Of a DNA stretch of 64,000 nucleotides, positions 1 through 13,200 are shown in pieces. Origin of the DNA: Membranipora membranacea (lineage: Eukaryota > Bryozoa > Gymnolaemata > Cheilostomatida > Membraniporidae); NCBI GenBank assembly GCA_914767715.1, contig OU612067.1:5642001-5706000 (forward strand), read 5' to 3'. The notes under the pieces were generated by a model, which saw only the letters and a list, made by a program, of their open reading frames with translations, was not told the DNA's origin and made no database searches. The translations under genes and the position numbers were made by a program. Numbering within the stretch: position 1 is the stretch's first letter; every line of letters starts with the position of its first letter.

Positions 1-2690
1 TCATGTACAGATAAGATCATTTATACACACTTTGATCATTGACAACACCCAAGTTATCCTGACTTGTATCCAAGTAGAAATGAGAGGATAATGATAAAAA
101 TAGTGGCACAAAACAGCTTGCACAACGTGGGTCCAACATCTCTATTTATTTCCCCATTGCATCACTGACTATGGGTTGAAAACTAATTGTCAGAATTTAT
201 ATATATAAGACCCACTACGATATTATGATGCGTTGTCTACACTAGATTATTATGATTTTAATTTTGAGTTGTCCCCACGTGAATTATTAAAAATTAGAGG
301 CCAAGCTGATCAGGAATCACAAAACCAAGCAACTCCAGCCGCAAACCAGCAGTTGTTAAACCACTACAGCAGTCTTTCAAAATGATTTCCAATGTTGTAT
401 TTTACCATTGTACTGAAACACTTACAGGAATTGTATCTATCAGTATTGTCAACATTCGATTAATTTGAAATGCAAGATAATTGATCTCAAACCAAACTTT
501 ATCACGACAACAGGGGGTTTCTAGCTTTAAATTATGACATGCTTTTCCTGACTATCCCGTGGCATGCTGAGGGCTTGAAGCGCCCAAGTAAGCCAGCTAG
601 AGGTTTTGGGGGGGAGGGTCACTGTAAGTTTAGAGAGCAATTTATGGCCACGGAAATTAAATTGTCCGGGATTTGGAGGAGTGTCTAATAAAAGTTCACA
701 AGCAGATTACAAAAATAATTAAAATAGTCAACCTAGAAATGCAGCATTGAACCGTCTGAGCTGAAATCTTCAGGACTTTTAACGTTATGATCTATCTCAT
801 CATACAATCAAAGGCTTGTTGGTTGGATAAAGTATGACATAAATACTCCACTTTAACTCCACACAACAGCACCTTAATCAGCTGCTTGTATATCAATTAT
901 GTGTTTATCTGAAGGGCAATCAATTGAATTCAGCTTCAGAAGACACAGCTAAATATTATGGTGAAAAAACTATGGACCTCTTGCTAATTTAGAACAAGGA
1001 AAAATCACAGATTATTAGGAATTACTAAATCTTGAGTAAATTTTGCCTCAATTCAATTTGTGTTATATGACAGATGGTTTGTTGGCAAAACCTTTTATTA
1101 TTTTCAGCTGATACAATTCACGTGTAAGCTCATAAACCCTACAAGGTTTATTGACTGTCTATTCATACAGGTACAAAATTGTCAATTTCATTACACACAT
1201 CATCTAATATTTCTTATTTACATAATATTAAGAGCCAATGAAAAAAGGCCAAGTATTCTGCAATCTTGGGGGTCAGAGCTGGCTGGTGTGGCTGTATACT
1301 AGGAGCTCTGCACAACGATGCCAACATATATTGATATAGCCAACGGGCATTTCTTTTTACGCACAGTAATAAAAAAAATTTTTATTGTTAACAACATTCT
1401 GACCACAAGGCATAAATGTTGGAGTGTCGTTTTGGGCCTTCTACGCAGGTTTCAACTTTGGTCTTCACACAATAGCACTCTGCCAATAAAAAGGTAGCCC
1501 TCAAACAACTCTTCAGTTCAAAAAAGTTAATGAATTACACTGCATATTTGACAGTCATGTGGTTTCCCCGACCAATATCAATCATCTTGCTGCCCTTAAC
1601 CTTTTCTCCCATGGCAAACCTGCTGGCGTTAATTTATGCAGACTTGTTAACTCATGTCACGGAAGCTTGATTCAAACAATGATTGCATATAAGTTTGAAC
1701 CAGACAACACCCAGGGCCGCAGAAAAAGTTTAGGGAAAATCAAAATCCTAGAGGGTAGGAAGCAAGACCAGGTGGGGTGCTGCTATTTAGTCAAACCATG
1801 CGTCAATTATCGAAATCTTTTACTCATTTAGAGGGCTAGCATTTGCTCAGTAGTCATATGCAACACAATAACTATTTTAAAAGTGCTACTTATTACTGAA
1901 GATTAAGCCAAACACAAATAGCTAGTATCATATAAGTAGTACAGCCATCCAAATTTAATTCACTCAATCGCAAACAGATACTTGGAGATGACACATTATA
2001 AAAGAAAACTACTTAGCCTACTAAGTAAGCTTGAGGCTTATTGATATACAGAGTAAAAAATTTAAAAATAAGTGCACAACAAAGATTTAGCTACGAGTAT
2101 GAGCTATTAATCACTCACATGCACAGAGTGTTCGGTAATTTTCACTTACATTGCCAGTCATGATGGTAAATGCTCTGATGTCCCAAATATCCAACAAAAC
2201 AATCATAATCTACGTAATAATAACAGCAGATAGATTATTATTGGATTGGTGGTAATGTCTGTATGCTCTCAATGTCAAAGAAGGTGTTCGGACTACAATA
2301 ATTTGGTCAGAACTTTATACCAATAGCAGAACCTAAAGTTTTAAGGATCAAAAATACAAACAGAAGATTTAAATTCTTAGATCTTCTGCAAAACTATTCA
2401 TGTTTATCTTTTGTTGTCAGCTTAGGTCAGTTAGGCGGTACAATCTTACTAATGCCAAAGCTAATGCTAAGGGAAGCAAATGTTGGACTAATTTCAAAAT
2501 TGGTATGGCGTTTAGTAAGCTTGTAATTGAGGAAAAAATAATAAGGACACATAAAGTATCAGTTTTACCCTTTGATGACGAATACCAAATAACTATATAT
2601 ATATATATAATCTTTATTACTGAACCAATGATCATCTTCTAAAAATTAGAGGCGACCTTTAGAGGTTTCATCACAATATAAGTAAGGAAG
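1..2690. other. No gene recognised; AT-rich non-coding
   Basis: Both strands were read for splice-bounded exons, conserved protein motifs and RNA genes and none was found. Open frames here are all under about 90 codons, unrelated to known families, and lack splice context. The stretch lies downstream of the 3' end of a minus-strand LINE remnant and probably represents intergenic or old repeat DNA. Confidence 0.5.
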
Positions 2691-3374
2691 GCAACCTGGG
2701 CATGAAAATAAAAACAGAAAAAAATGAATTCTCAGACTTAATAATTTACACATCTGGCATTGCTGTAACACATGAGTAAAGTGTTGCCTCTCAATTCAAT
2801 TCGTGAGCTGGTGTTGAGGCGCTTTGTATGTCTACTAGGTTTGCAAGCACTCGGTTGAGGTAGTAAATGATGCAGGCAGTGCCCAGGTGTCTTGATCTTG
2901 TTGATGTGTTGATGGCACATAGAGTCAATACATTCGTCTAGTGGTATGATGTTTAGCAGGGCTGTCCTTTCACTATACTCGTCACAGCCTGTGGCTATAA
3001 TTTTCACTGAGAGTTTTTCCAGCTGGATTACTCTTTTTTTCTGTTGGTCGGTCATCATGCAGAACCAGGCTACGCTTCCATATGTCATACGAGGCCGTAT
3101 ACATGTGAGGTAGAACCTCGTGAGTAACCGCTGAGGTACGCCAGAGCGTTTGAGGTTAAGAAGGGTATAGGTTAGCGGTCTGACGTTCTTCAGGATCGAG
3201 TCGACATGGTCTTCGAAAGACAGAAGCTGATCGATAGTGATTCCTAGAAATCTAGTCTTAGTTGTCGGTGGTATTTATTCTCCATTCAGCTTCAGAGTTG
3301 GTAGTTGGAGTTGGTATCGAGCATGTTTGTTAGTCAGATGCATAATAGATGACTTTTTTGCATTAGCCACCATA

Positions 3375-3886
3375 TAGACAGTTTTCTGAGCTCTTATTTA
3401 TGCCTCAATTTGGAGTTGTCCTCTCTCCAGTTTGGTACTTTTAACCCACGCCGCATAGGAGAAACCTGCTGAAAGAGGTTTATATTGAAAACCGCTAATG
3501 TTAGGATAAAAACGATTTTTGATTCAGAGTCAGCACTATTGAAAACCCTGTGAGACAGGGTTTCCAAATCATTGGAGGCTTGAATGTTGATAAATCTTAA
3601 TTTTAGTGATGAAACTCATGAAATATTCTGCCAAATTGTCCGCAAAACAGGCGGAAAATGCTGTAATTGACTATCCAAATACTAAAATTATTTCCCAAAC
3701 TATGTCCATACGAGTTTTCAATGTTGCAGATTCTAAATAAAAAATAATTGTTATCCTATTATAAGCGGTTTTCAAGATGACCCTCTTTTCAGCACGTTTT
3801 TCCTATGCGGCGTGGGTTAAAAGTACCAAACTGGAGAGAAGACAACTCCAAATTGAGGCCTAAATCAGAGCTCAGAAAACTGTCTA
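3375..3886. mobile_element. Foldback (hairpin) element inserted in the LINE
   Basis: The two ends are inverted copies. The outer 85 bp (ending in a GCGGCGTGGG core) match almost perfectly, and weaker pairing continues inward to about 3550 on the left and 3710 on the right, so most of the 512 bp can fold on itself. No coding capacity is seen. Joining 3374 to 3887 restores an uninterrupted LINE frame, which fixes the insertion limits. The flanks are compatible with a TA target, but the ends are asymmetric by two bases, so the exact target duplication is uncertain. Non-autonomous, MITE-like. Confidence 0.8.
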
Positions 3887-4069
3887 TTGTACTCATCGCA
3901 CCATGTCGATACTGTGTCTAGAGAGGTTCGGAGGTCCAGTTGTTGGTTTAGTGTTTTAGCAGGCTGGCCAGTTAATGTCAGGTCATCTGCGTATTTTATT
4001 ATGTCACATTCAACTTCAAGGCTGTCCACATATAAAAGCCAGAAGACAGGACCTAGCATTGTTCCCTGG

Positions 4070-4116
4070 AATTCCCTTAGAATTTAGGCAATAAACAAAC
4101 TTCAAACTTCAAACTT
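4070..4116. repeat. 47-bp insertion with CTGG target duplication and a triplicated heptamer
   Basis: The LINE RT frame is interrupted by 47 bp flanked on both sides by CTGG. On the minus strand the insert begins with three copies of AAGTTTG. Tandem short 3' repeats of this sort are typical of tails of RTE-like LINEs or SINEs. Insert plus duplication is 51 bp, a multiple of three, but it brings a TGA stop. It could be an extremely 5'-truncated retroposed tail. Confidence 0.6.
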
Positions 4117-4640
4117 CTGGGGTGTTCCATTTATAACTGGTAATGTTCGGCTGGTATTGTTGCCGATGCGTACTGATTGGTATCGGTGTGTGAGGAAGCT
4201 GTTGATGATTTGCACTAGATTATAGTTGATACCCTTCCTCGTTAGCATATCTATCAGTTTTCCTCTGTCCATCTTGTCAAAAGCCTTTGACATGTCAAGG
4301 AAAGCGACTGTCAAATATTTTGACTTTGGTTCATCTAATAATTGGGTCCAATTATCGATAGCAGCTATGATTGCATCTACTGTACCTCGGCCTTTCTGAT
4401 ACGCACACTGGTTTCCATCAATGGTTGGTAAAACAAACTGAACATAAAAATGCATAACAGCTTTCTCAATAATTTTGCCCAGGTGCCATAACAAGGAAAT
4501 AGGTCTAAAATCTGATTCAGTATCAACAGACTTCTTTTTTTCGATTGGTACTATCTCTGCACACTTCCAAATATCAGGAAAATAACCACATTCGAAACAG
4601 CTGTTTATGATAGTGCATATAGGAAAGCAGATGTACACCA

Positions 4641-7037
4641 GCTAATCTCAGAAAGGAATTTGATCTCTCACTTATCATCCACCTGGTATTGTTCGTTAAG
4701 CTGATAATTGGGTAAACCAATTAAAATACTAAAACATAGGTAGCTGTAATTTGTGTACTGGATCATAATCCACAAGGAGATTGCGTATTGTCTTTTCAAT
4801 CACATTAGTTAGACTTAACCATTAATCCATGGGATAGGCTGTGCCTGCACCCTCCCTGGTGCCTGATTATCAGCTACTCATATTGGCTTAATATTTTTGT
4901 TCATGCATTCACTTTCAACAAGGAGTAAAAGTTACTCCTTGCTATCAACTTATAACTTATAACGCCGGCACAGTGGACTGGGCAACAGACAAAAATTGAC
5001 ACAAATACTGCAAAACATTAGGCAGTTGTGGATGCAAATGACTCTGTTCAAATAACTGACTCTGACATTGGTAGCAGCACCTCTCCTGATTATTCAACTA
5101 GCACACAACATATCATTTGCAGAAACCGTCAGAAATAAGTATTAAGGATAAAACACAACAGACCTATCCTTAACATGCTTCATGTGTCCTCACTCCTCAC
5201 TTGTGCTGATATTCTTATGAGGCCTGAGGGCCAGTGTTACTGCAACTTAAGTTGGTATCATCAGGATCATCTCACACCCCAGTGCCTAATAATTTCATGT
5301 TTAATTTTGTTGTTGTTTGTTGCTTGTTTGTTGTTTGTTGTTGTTTGTTGTTTCATGTTTAATTTCATATTAATTGCTTGACACCATATACAGCCAGATG
5401 CGCCATGTCTGAGGCTAGAAATCGATCAATCAACTCAGATAACTTCCTAACAGGGCAGTTTAATTTTAAATGTGAGGTGAGGTTTAAATTATCGAAACAT
5501 CACAACTATAGGTTAAATTTTACATACATTTAATATTCTAAATATGCCTAGAAGATGCAACATCATTTAATTTGCATGGGAAGCTCTCATAGTGTTTATT
5601 GGTGATATCAGCCACCAGCATTGTTTAGAGTAGTTGTTCACATTGTTACTGCGAGACACAATCTCAAAGCTCTAAAACAGGGAGGATTAAACTCTTGAGT
5701 TTTGCATAACCGTGTGTCGGATAGTGCCCTTTCAAAGACATGAAACACCCTGTTCATAAACAGTTGAGGATATGGATGCTCTGTAAGCCATATACTAGAG
5801 AGTAAGCTGAATACTAGAGAGCAATTGAGGGATCTGCAGATATTGTTTTGTTTTAGATTTAAGATCATCGTCATAATCACTATTATCTGTAAGCTGGTTA
5901 TTGTGTTTCATACATTACAACATCAAGATATTGAGGAGTTTTTAGTTCATAATCAAAAAACCCTGAGTCGCCCTAGTCGAACAAATAACCTGATTGGTTG
6001 AGAGCCCTGACAATAATTGTATCAGAGTCAAAGAAGGGTATTCATAGAGTTATGTGACCATGGTTTATATTCAATTCAGAGAGAGGATAACTCCGATCAA
6101 ATAGAAATATCTAGTGTAGACAACACATCGTAAAATCGTAGTGACCCATTGCATTTTTCACAGATTTCCGGTCTAATTTTCATTAGTACACCCCCATTTA
6201 TTGATCGTCCCAAATGATTTTGCAAAATGAATTTCAAACTTTAAATCAATAAATTTCCATTACAAATACACCTAAAAATATTTACAGGGTTCAATATCGC
6301 TGACAGCAGTGCTTTTGAATCGGCGACAGCCTCATTTGTCATCATTCATTCTAATCAATTTATTTGAGGAGGGGTGCAACAAGTTGACCTTGACCGAATT
6401 ACAGGGGTATTACCATAATTACATGACATATGTTCACTGAATTAGATTCTTCTCTATGGAATTCAATGCATATGTTCCTTAAGCTGTTGTTACCAATCAT
6501 TTGTGCGCAGCCTTAACAACCCGCCCAATAACACATAACAATAAGTCACGGTCTATTGATATTGGAAATTCCGAAGATGCATAGTTACGCAGTAACTGTC
6601 TCTCAACATTTCTGACTAACTCATGTTTACCACAGCTATTAGCTTTAATGGTATTTATACTACGGAGTAAGATTCTAACAGTCTCTTGTTGATATGTGAA
6701 TCAAAAACCCAGATTGGATAAGCGGTAAGCATTTTGGTGGTTGTATTTCATAGAAGTCGGTAGTTGGTACAATCAAAATGGGTAATGAAAAAACTCCATG
6801 ATTCCACTTAAATAAGATGCAGATCATAAAAATAATTATGCTTATTATTTACACAACCATTGTCACGGCTGATGAGGCGAGCGTCGGAAATCTGTAAACT
6901 GCTAACACCAATGGACTCTCAGAGGGAGAGTATGTTGCATAGAGAAGATGCCAGCTTGTTGTTACAATCACTGATGGATTTTCAAGTGGGTAATAGTTGA
7001 TCAGTATTCTCATTCATTGGGTTAGGGCGTCATGTGA
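4641..7037. other. Non-coding stretch downstream of the large minus-strand gene
   Basis: No gene or recognisable element was seen. This contains the 3'-untranslated side of the large minus-strand gene. No canonical AATAAA (TTTATT on the plus strand) was found in the first 430 bases beyond its stop, so the polyadenylation site is not placed. A T-rich TTG/TTGTT simple tract lies near 5310-5350. Confidence 0.4.
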
Positions 7038-7255
7038 TTAGCTAAGGGCAGCTACACCTCTAGATAGACATCTCTCTTGATATGATTTCTCTTGGAGAAC
7101 TTCTAAGACGTCGTAAAGTTCTTGAGGCGTGTCAGTAAACTTAGCTGATGAACCCGCCGTACCCATATCCTGTTCTTCCGGTGTCTGAGGTCGAGTAATA
7201 GGAGGTAATACTTCTTTCGCCCACATTCTCAGAGGGTTGTTACTGAACATATGCA
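7038..7255 (-). CDS. Large gene, exon 33 (terminal, residues 2178-2249)
   Basis: The acceptor TTATTTTAG precedes the codon-completing TG. The exon reads [19 protein letters not shown], then an acidic TPEEQDMG region, and ends [16 protein letters not shown] before TAA. The one-base remainder of exon 32 plus two bases here completes a Val codon, so the phase fits. A stretch at 8862-8933 was tested as an extra exon and rejected because all phase-compatible starts hit TGA. Confidence 0.8.
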
Positions 7256-10200
7256 CTAAAATAAATCGGTATGAGAATATTGGTTTAGTCTGTTAAATAA
7301 TACCTACATTATTTTCATTTTATAGCAAACCTTATGCCTTCAGGGTAGGTGACACAGCTCAGGTCAGAGTTTCAGTTAACCAACTTGACATACAGGGAGA
7401 GTGACTGGATGGATTGCAAGTGTCGGGTAGAGGGAAATAGCCGCAAACAGTTTGTCGAGGCTAGCACTGAATATCATCGTTATCTCTAAGAGGTTGCAAG
7501 CCTAGCTTAAACCAACCTTGTACCTACCTAGTTCTCGTAACTTATGGTTTTCATAGAGGTTAATTTGAAGAAACATCTGAGCTAGAACCATCCCTTCATC
7601 TGATAAGCGCTTGATCTCCCTCTACCAACAAGTAATAGGAACGGATAAATCAGAGGTGAAATGGGTCAGCCTACATAGAATATCTTATATCCACTCAAGG
7701 TGACGGTGTTTTATCAGTAATTGACCTCTTGTCAGTAGTAATCCCAGCAGGTTATACCAACAAGTAGATAGTTTTAAGTGCTCAAACTCTACCCGAATTG
7801 CCTGACATGTGGATGTGTTTGATAACGTAATACCGATACCAGCAAACAGGGTACTCAGAGAACTGAGAACTCAAACTAACAAGTAGCTCATAATGTATGC
7901 AGTTTTTTGTCATTATAATCATTGGCATATCCTTATTTCCCCATTTTATTAATGTCACAATAAAACTGAAAAAATCAAGGCACTTCAATTTGTAATAAAG
8001 GGTAAAGGTTAATCTCTACATAAACCATAAACATATAATTTAGTATTTATACGTTTATGAATTAAACAGACCATAAACCGAAAACAAGTTTCTTTGCTTA
8101 TCATGAAGAGATGTTGTAACAGGCAATCTGATTCTTCCGGATTCATTTAAGGTGAAAGGTGGCCTTGTTACGTGGCCACAGCTTTTGGTGTTTTTTGGTT
8201 TTGGGAATCCAAATCCACCAACAACCGTGGCCGCGTGATGAAGTTTGTTAACCACATTTTCCTTTCTTGGGGGGGGGGGGGGGGAACGTTTATGAGCACT
8301 TTAGACTACATGGACCAAAACCAAGTGTCACTACTCAGGGAAGTTTCAGGATCAAGGACCAGTATCTGTGGGGATCATAATTATGGGAGTATGAGTTATT
8401 AGTCTTACCAGGGAGTTTATATCTGCTGAGCTGGTGTCCTCTCGCTTATCAATACTGTGGACTGTTGACGGCTGTCTCAGATAGGATTTTATCCCAGCAT
8501 TACTATAGATCTTATGGGGGTTATAGCCCAGAATTTCTCCTAAAATGATATGTCACATACAATCATTGATATACTATGGTTGCTACTTTGAATGAGTCAG
8601 TGTATCACACATGTACAACATACAGGTATTACATACTCTAATATTGTGCAGTGTGGTGAGTAAGAACAAACGGTATATTCTGCTGACTGATGAGGAAGGC
8701 ACACTACTGAGTTTTTTTTTCATGGGCAAAAGTTTTAATTTCGTGAAAAAAAGCATCGGAATTTTTCGATAATAGTAAATCTCAATGAATTTCATTTTGT
8801 TTTCTTTCAACAATTTTTTTATTTTAGCCACATCGTTAGCCTGCATTTTTAACTTACCTCATCTTTATGGATGTTACAACTACTCAACCAGTCTCAGCTC
8901 ACTGTACCTGACCGCATACTGCACCAACACTTACCTCTCACAGATATAGAAGGAGCCACAGGGTTGTTTAACACAGAGTTGCGTCTGATCATGGTCGGTC
9001 TGAGGGGGTACCGGAGAATCCCGTTATTGCTGATGATGGGTAATATGAGACTCCTCGAGCTTTTATCATAACTACAATATTCCAGTATGAGTGAATAGAG
9101 TAAGCCACACCCATCATAACGCAACAGACATATTAAGGCTAAAATTTAGAAATAGTGCTGTATGAAAATAAGCTAGTCAATCTGCATTTTTTCCATAATT
9201 GATTAACCCATTTAGTCCATTTCTATTTCATTGAAATTCAGGCTTAGTGACTCGGAGACCTTAGTTTTGATTCCAAATAATGTTACGATAGTCGGTGGCT
9301 GGCATGCTACAGTTGTATGACAAAGAGATTATGTCCACTCCATACACTATATACAAGACAACCAAGTACAACAAGGAGAAGAAATCAAGTATTATACTAA
9401 CAATTGCCCGGTCATTTTTATTAAAAGTAAAATCGATTAAATATTGCGTATTCAATTAATTTACTATCAAGCTTTTACTTACCTAGGAGCAATATATTCA
9501 GAATGGCACCAAATACTGTCACCACCGGCTGTTAATTCTATTTTGGTCGGCTGGAGAAGTTTTGTTGACATTTTCTCCAGCCACTTGTTACTGTGTCCTA
9601 TCAGACATAATGAGTACAGTCTCGGGGAATGGCTGATATTCAGAAGGTCCGACCTCCTCATGTAGGCTCCATCAGTGGAGGGCTTGCTGCTAGTGTTCTG
9701 TAGGAAGACATTTCTACCCTGAAACATCAAAGTTAAATGAGTAACCTGTAATTCTCAAAACACAACAGCCAAGCAAAGATATGATTTTGTTGGTTAGATT
9801 GGAACTATCGGATTTTGTAATCACATTAGTGTAATCTTTTTTTGCCAACAAAAAATGACTTTATTTGTCATTACAAGGTCAATATCGCATTCAGCTTGTT
9901 ATGATTACCTTGTGTTGTGTACCAGTTAAAACTGCAACAACAAACAACATTGTAGAGGTCTGACTATATGTAGGTGGTACTTACAGACGGTATCTTTAAT
10001 TTCAGGGATTGACACAACTCAGATAGAGCTATATATAAGATCACATGGCTTGAGCTGCAGGCCTCCGAGTACTGTGTTAGAGTTTGATCTCTGAAGTCCC
10101 CTGTAACATCAACAGTATGTTTCATTATAAAATGTGACAAAAGGTGAGAGGCCTAAAGACAACGAAGAACAAGATTTTGCTCACAAGTCTCCTTCATAAT

Positions 10201-13200
10201 AAAACAAAGTAAGGAAAATATACGTTTCTTCACTATTAAACTCCTTCACTTTATGTAGAACACCACTTGATGTTTACAAGTAATACACTATATTACACAG
10301 CTATGTATGTCTTCATTAAACTTGCCTGCCATTGACTTTAGGTAGATATCTGTGACATAAAACACTGAAAGCAAATCCAGTAGTCCTAGTTTCTTGTCGC
10401 CATTAACGTCCACTTGGTGCAGAATCTTTCTAGCACAAGGAATAGTAAATCTCCTACAATTATAAACATTCAGAATCTATAAAAATGCGTCAGTGAAGTG
10501 TCACTACCATCAGAAAGCACCTCTTAATTTTTACATTCCAGCATTCCTTTTTGCAGCTCTGTGTTCTCCTTCATATCCGCTGTCAAGAAAAGTCTGACAT
10601 ATTAATTTTTTTTTCCATTAAAATGTATATTTATACATTTTTCTTGTACTAAAGTGGTAAGTTTGAAGTCTTACCTGCCGGTATGGGTTGTTAGGAGGCT
10701 AGTCAGATCAGCGGCAGAGATATGCGAGTTGTTTTCGGGTTTCACTGCGTGGTATATCTGACAACAAAGGAGTAACTCGTTAAGAGAAAATTAAATATCA
10801 AATCGAAAGATAACACATCATGTCTCATTGCAGGGATGGATTTTAGAAGAACAACCAACATAACAAGTAATCGACCAATAATGAAACATAAATAAATAAA
10901 TTATGTTATCATCGTCCTATACGTCACAGAGTAAGGATATATATCATCATACATATATCCTTATATATTATAAATATAAATATATGTATCTCAAAATATC
11001 CTCATATCCTCACTCTGTGATTACATGGTAGCGATCAGTTAGCAATCAACCATTCCATGATGTAAGAATAACAACTCATTACTTTTTTATGGGTTTTTTT
11101 CGAAACAGGAAATTTCGACCCTGTAATATAGCAACAAAATGACTTAAAAAAACTACATCTCAGTTATACCAAATATGCGATCATTTGGGGGGGGATGGCT
11201 AAGTATTTTAAGGAGGGGGGGGGGCAAAGTATGTTGTAAAAGATAATTTTATACAGTAAACTACAAGAGGGTCAGATAAATAAATCTAAATCATATAAGT
11301 CACTAGCCCTCCAATAGTACCAAACTGTTATGAGAACTTGTGACTCACGTCTTTCACTAATTTATGCTCCTCTGTAGAGAGACTCGGCAGAAGCTCGTAT
11401 TTGAGAAACTCCATCCTCTTATCCGTTAGGCGAGTTCTGGCAAGGTCCTAGCAAGATAACATTATTACATCATCTTACAAAATAGTGATATTAACTCAGT
11501 ACAACAGGGATACAAGTAGAGAGAATGTGTCGCTAATTATGTTCACTCCGCAGCGGATATGGCGATCACAGAATAAGTCTTGAGACCTTACATAGATTCC
11601 AAATTTCCAAATGTAGTGTACTGTATACTTTTGATCCCAATAATTTCAAATTAGATAATCTACAGCCTGTCATACTTAACATATCGAGAATAAAAAAACA
11701 ATAATACAATGGGGCACACTATTAAGACACCAGCTCTGCACTCACCTTCTGTACGACAGCCTTTCTAGCTGTGCATCTCCAGGGGCATGGTCTGGCGGGT
11801 CTGTTCTCAGGACGTGGGGCTTCCTGTCAAACATAAAGTGATATAATCTAGAATAAATATTTTGGTATTTGAACGGAATCAATCAACTTCGATGGGGTCA
11901 CATGATTAAACCTTGAAGGACTTCTATATATATATATTATATTTATAATTACAAGATTTGTTTTTGTCTGTGAAGCAGCTCTATATTGATACTATTAGTG
12001 AAGTGTAGTTGGGAACAGAATATCTGAGGGAACATGATTTTGTTTTAGCACCATGATGGAAGTAGTGATGACAGGGTCAATGATGTTACTAAGCTAGTCT
12101 ATACTGAGATACTGGATAATGTTTAGAGCTTCCAGCCCAGCCAATTTGAATAGAAGTAAAACTTATAGAATTTGATCCCGCCCTGTGGCTGTACATACCG
12201 GAGGATGAGGGACAAATTGACGCGGAGCTTTGACGTCAAGTTTAGACTGAGAGCTCTGCGTGGAGGCGTTTATAGACGAGGTGGATATGCGTCGGGGACT
12301 TCCTCGAGTAAAACTCGGGTGTTTGTCGCTATAATCCATGTATGGAGCCACTATCTCGTAGCTCTGTGGAGTAGCTGGTCGAATAGACTTTGTTGAGTGA
12401 CATGTGTCCACTCTAATTGGCCTACAACATAGCGATATATACTACTAAGTATGATCTAAAATTCATACCAGCAGCTTGATCTTTGTTTCAATTCACATGA
12501 TTAAAAATCACCTGGCCATTGCCAGAGCTTGTGTTTTCAACCCTTAATAGGTACGGTTTACAACTTGCATGTTATGAAGTTTCATTTTCAAAATTTGCTG
12601 CATAGTTGCAAACCCCCAACCTACTTGTTCCAAATGACTAACTCAAGCTTAAACAGTATACTGTGACTGAGGGAGAACGACTGCTACCAAACAGTATACT
12701 GTGACTGAGGGAGAACGACTGCTACCAAAGTTTGGGCTAGGAGATTGTCGGATGAAAAATAAATGATGTCAAAATATGTACAAAGCAACAGAGGGGTACG
12801 GGATGTTCTCAGAACTTTAACTTTGCCATTCAGCAGGTGAGTACTGCAAAAAAACTTACTATGGGCACAACCACCTTTTCAGCAAGAAAGCTGACATTGG
12901 TAAAGAATCCTCACAGCAATTTAACACATTTCTTATGCGCAGCAATACTTTGGCAAAAGCTGATATTTCTTACATTGAAAAATGGTAGCGCCAAGTTTCA
13001 ACTGCTGTAGCCATCAGATCATGGAGCAGATTCGTCAGAGTAAGTAAAAATCCTACACTTTTAATCCAATGCTTTAATTTCAATTCGGAGGGTTCACTAT
13101 CTCCAGTGTGGATTCTCTTCATAGCCTCCATGATCAGGTCCGACCCATATGCAGTGACCATGGCTGGAAAAGTCAAAGAACATTATGTTATCAATAAGCC

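Larger units (their letters stand above)
2738..4640 (-). pseudogene. LINE (non-LTR retrotransposon) reverse transcriptase remnant, 5'-truncated
   Basis: Reading on the minus strand from about 4640 to 2738 gives a reverse transcriptase: a DFRPISLL finger motif, an AYQKGRGTVDAI block, FLDMSKAFDKMDRGKL with the first catalytic Asp, and KYADDLTLTG with the YADD active site. These are followed by the thumb and C-terminal region up to a stop at about 2738. The order is that of CR1/Jockey-like LINEs. The N-terminal endonuclease is missing, so the copy is 5'-truncated. Two insertions break it: a 512-bp hairpin element (3375-3886) and a 47-bp piece (4070-4116) that introduces a stop between the GTPQ and MLGP residues of the RT. 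Removing the hairpin restores the reading frame. It is not expected to be active. Confidence 0.85.

Noticed and set aside
1559-1831. Open frame of 90 codons
   Set aside because: No splice sites, conserved motif or repeat relation; expected by chance in this length.
8862-8933. Extra exon between exons 32 and 33 of the large gene
   Set aside because: A good-looking donor exists at 8862, but every phase-compatible acceptor leads into TGA.
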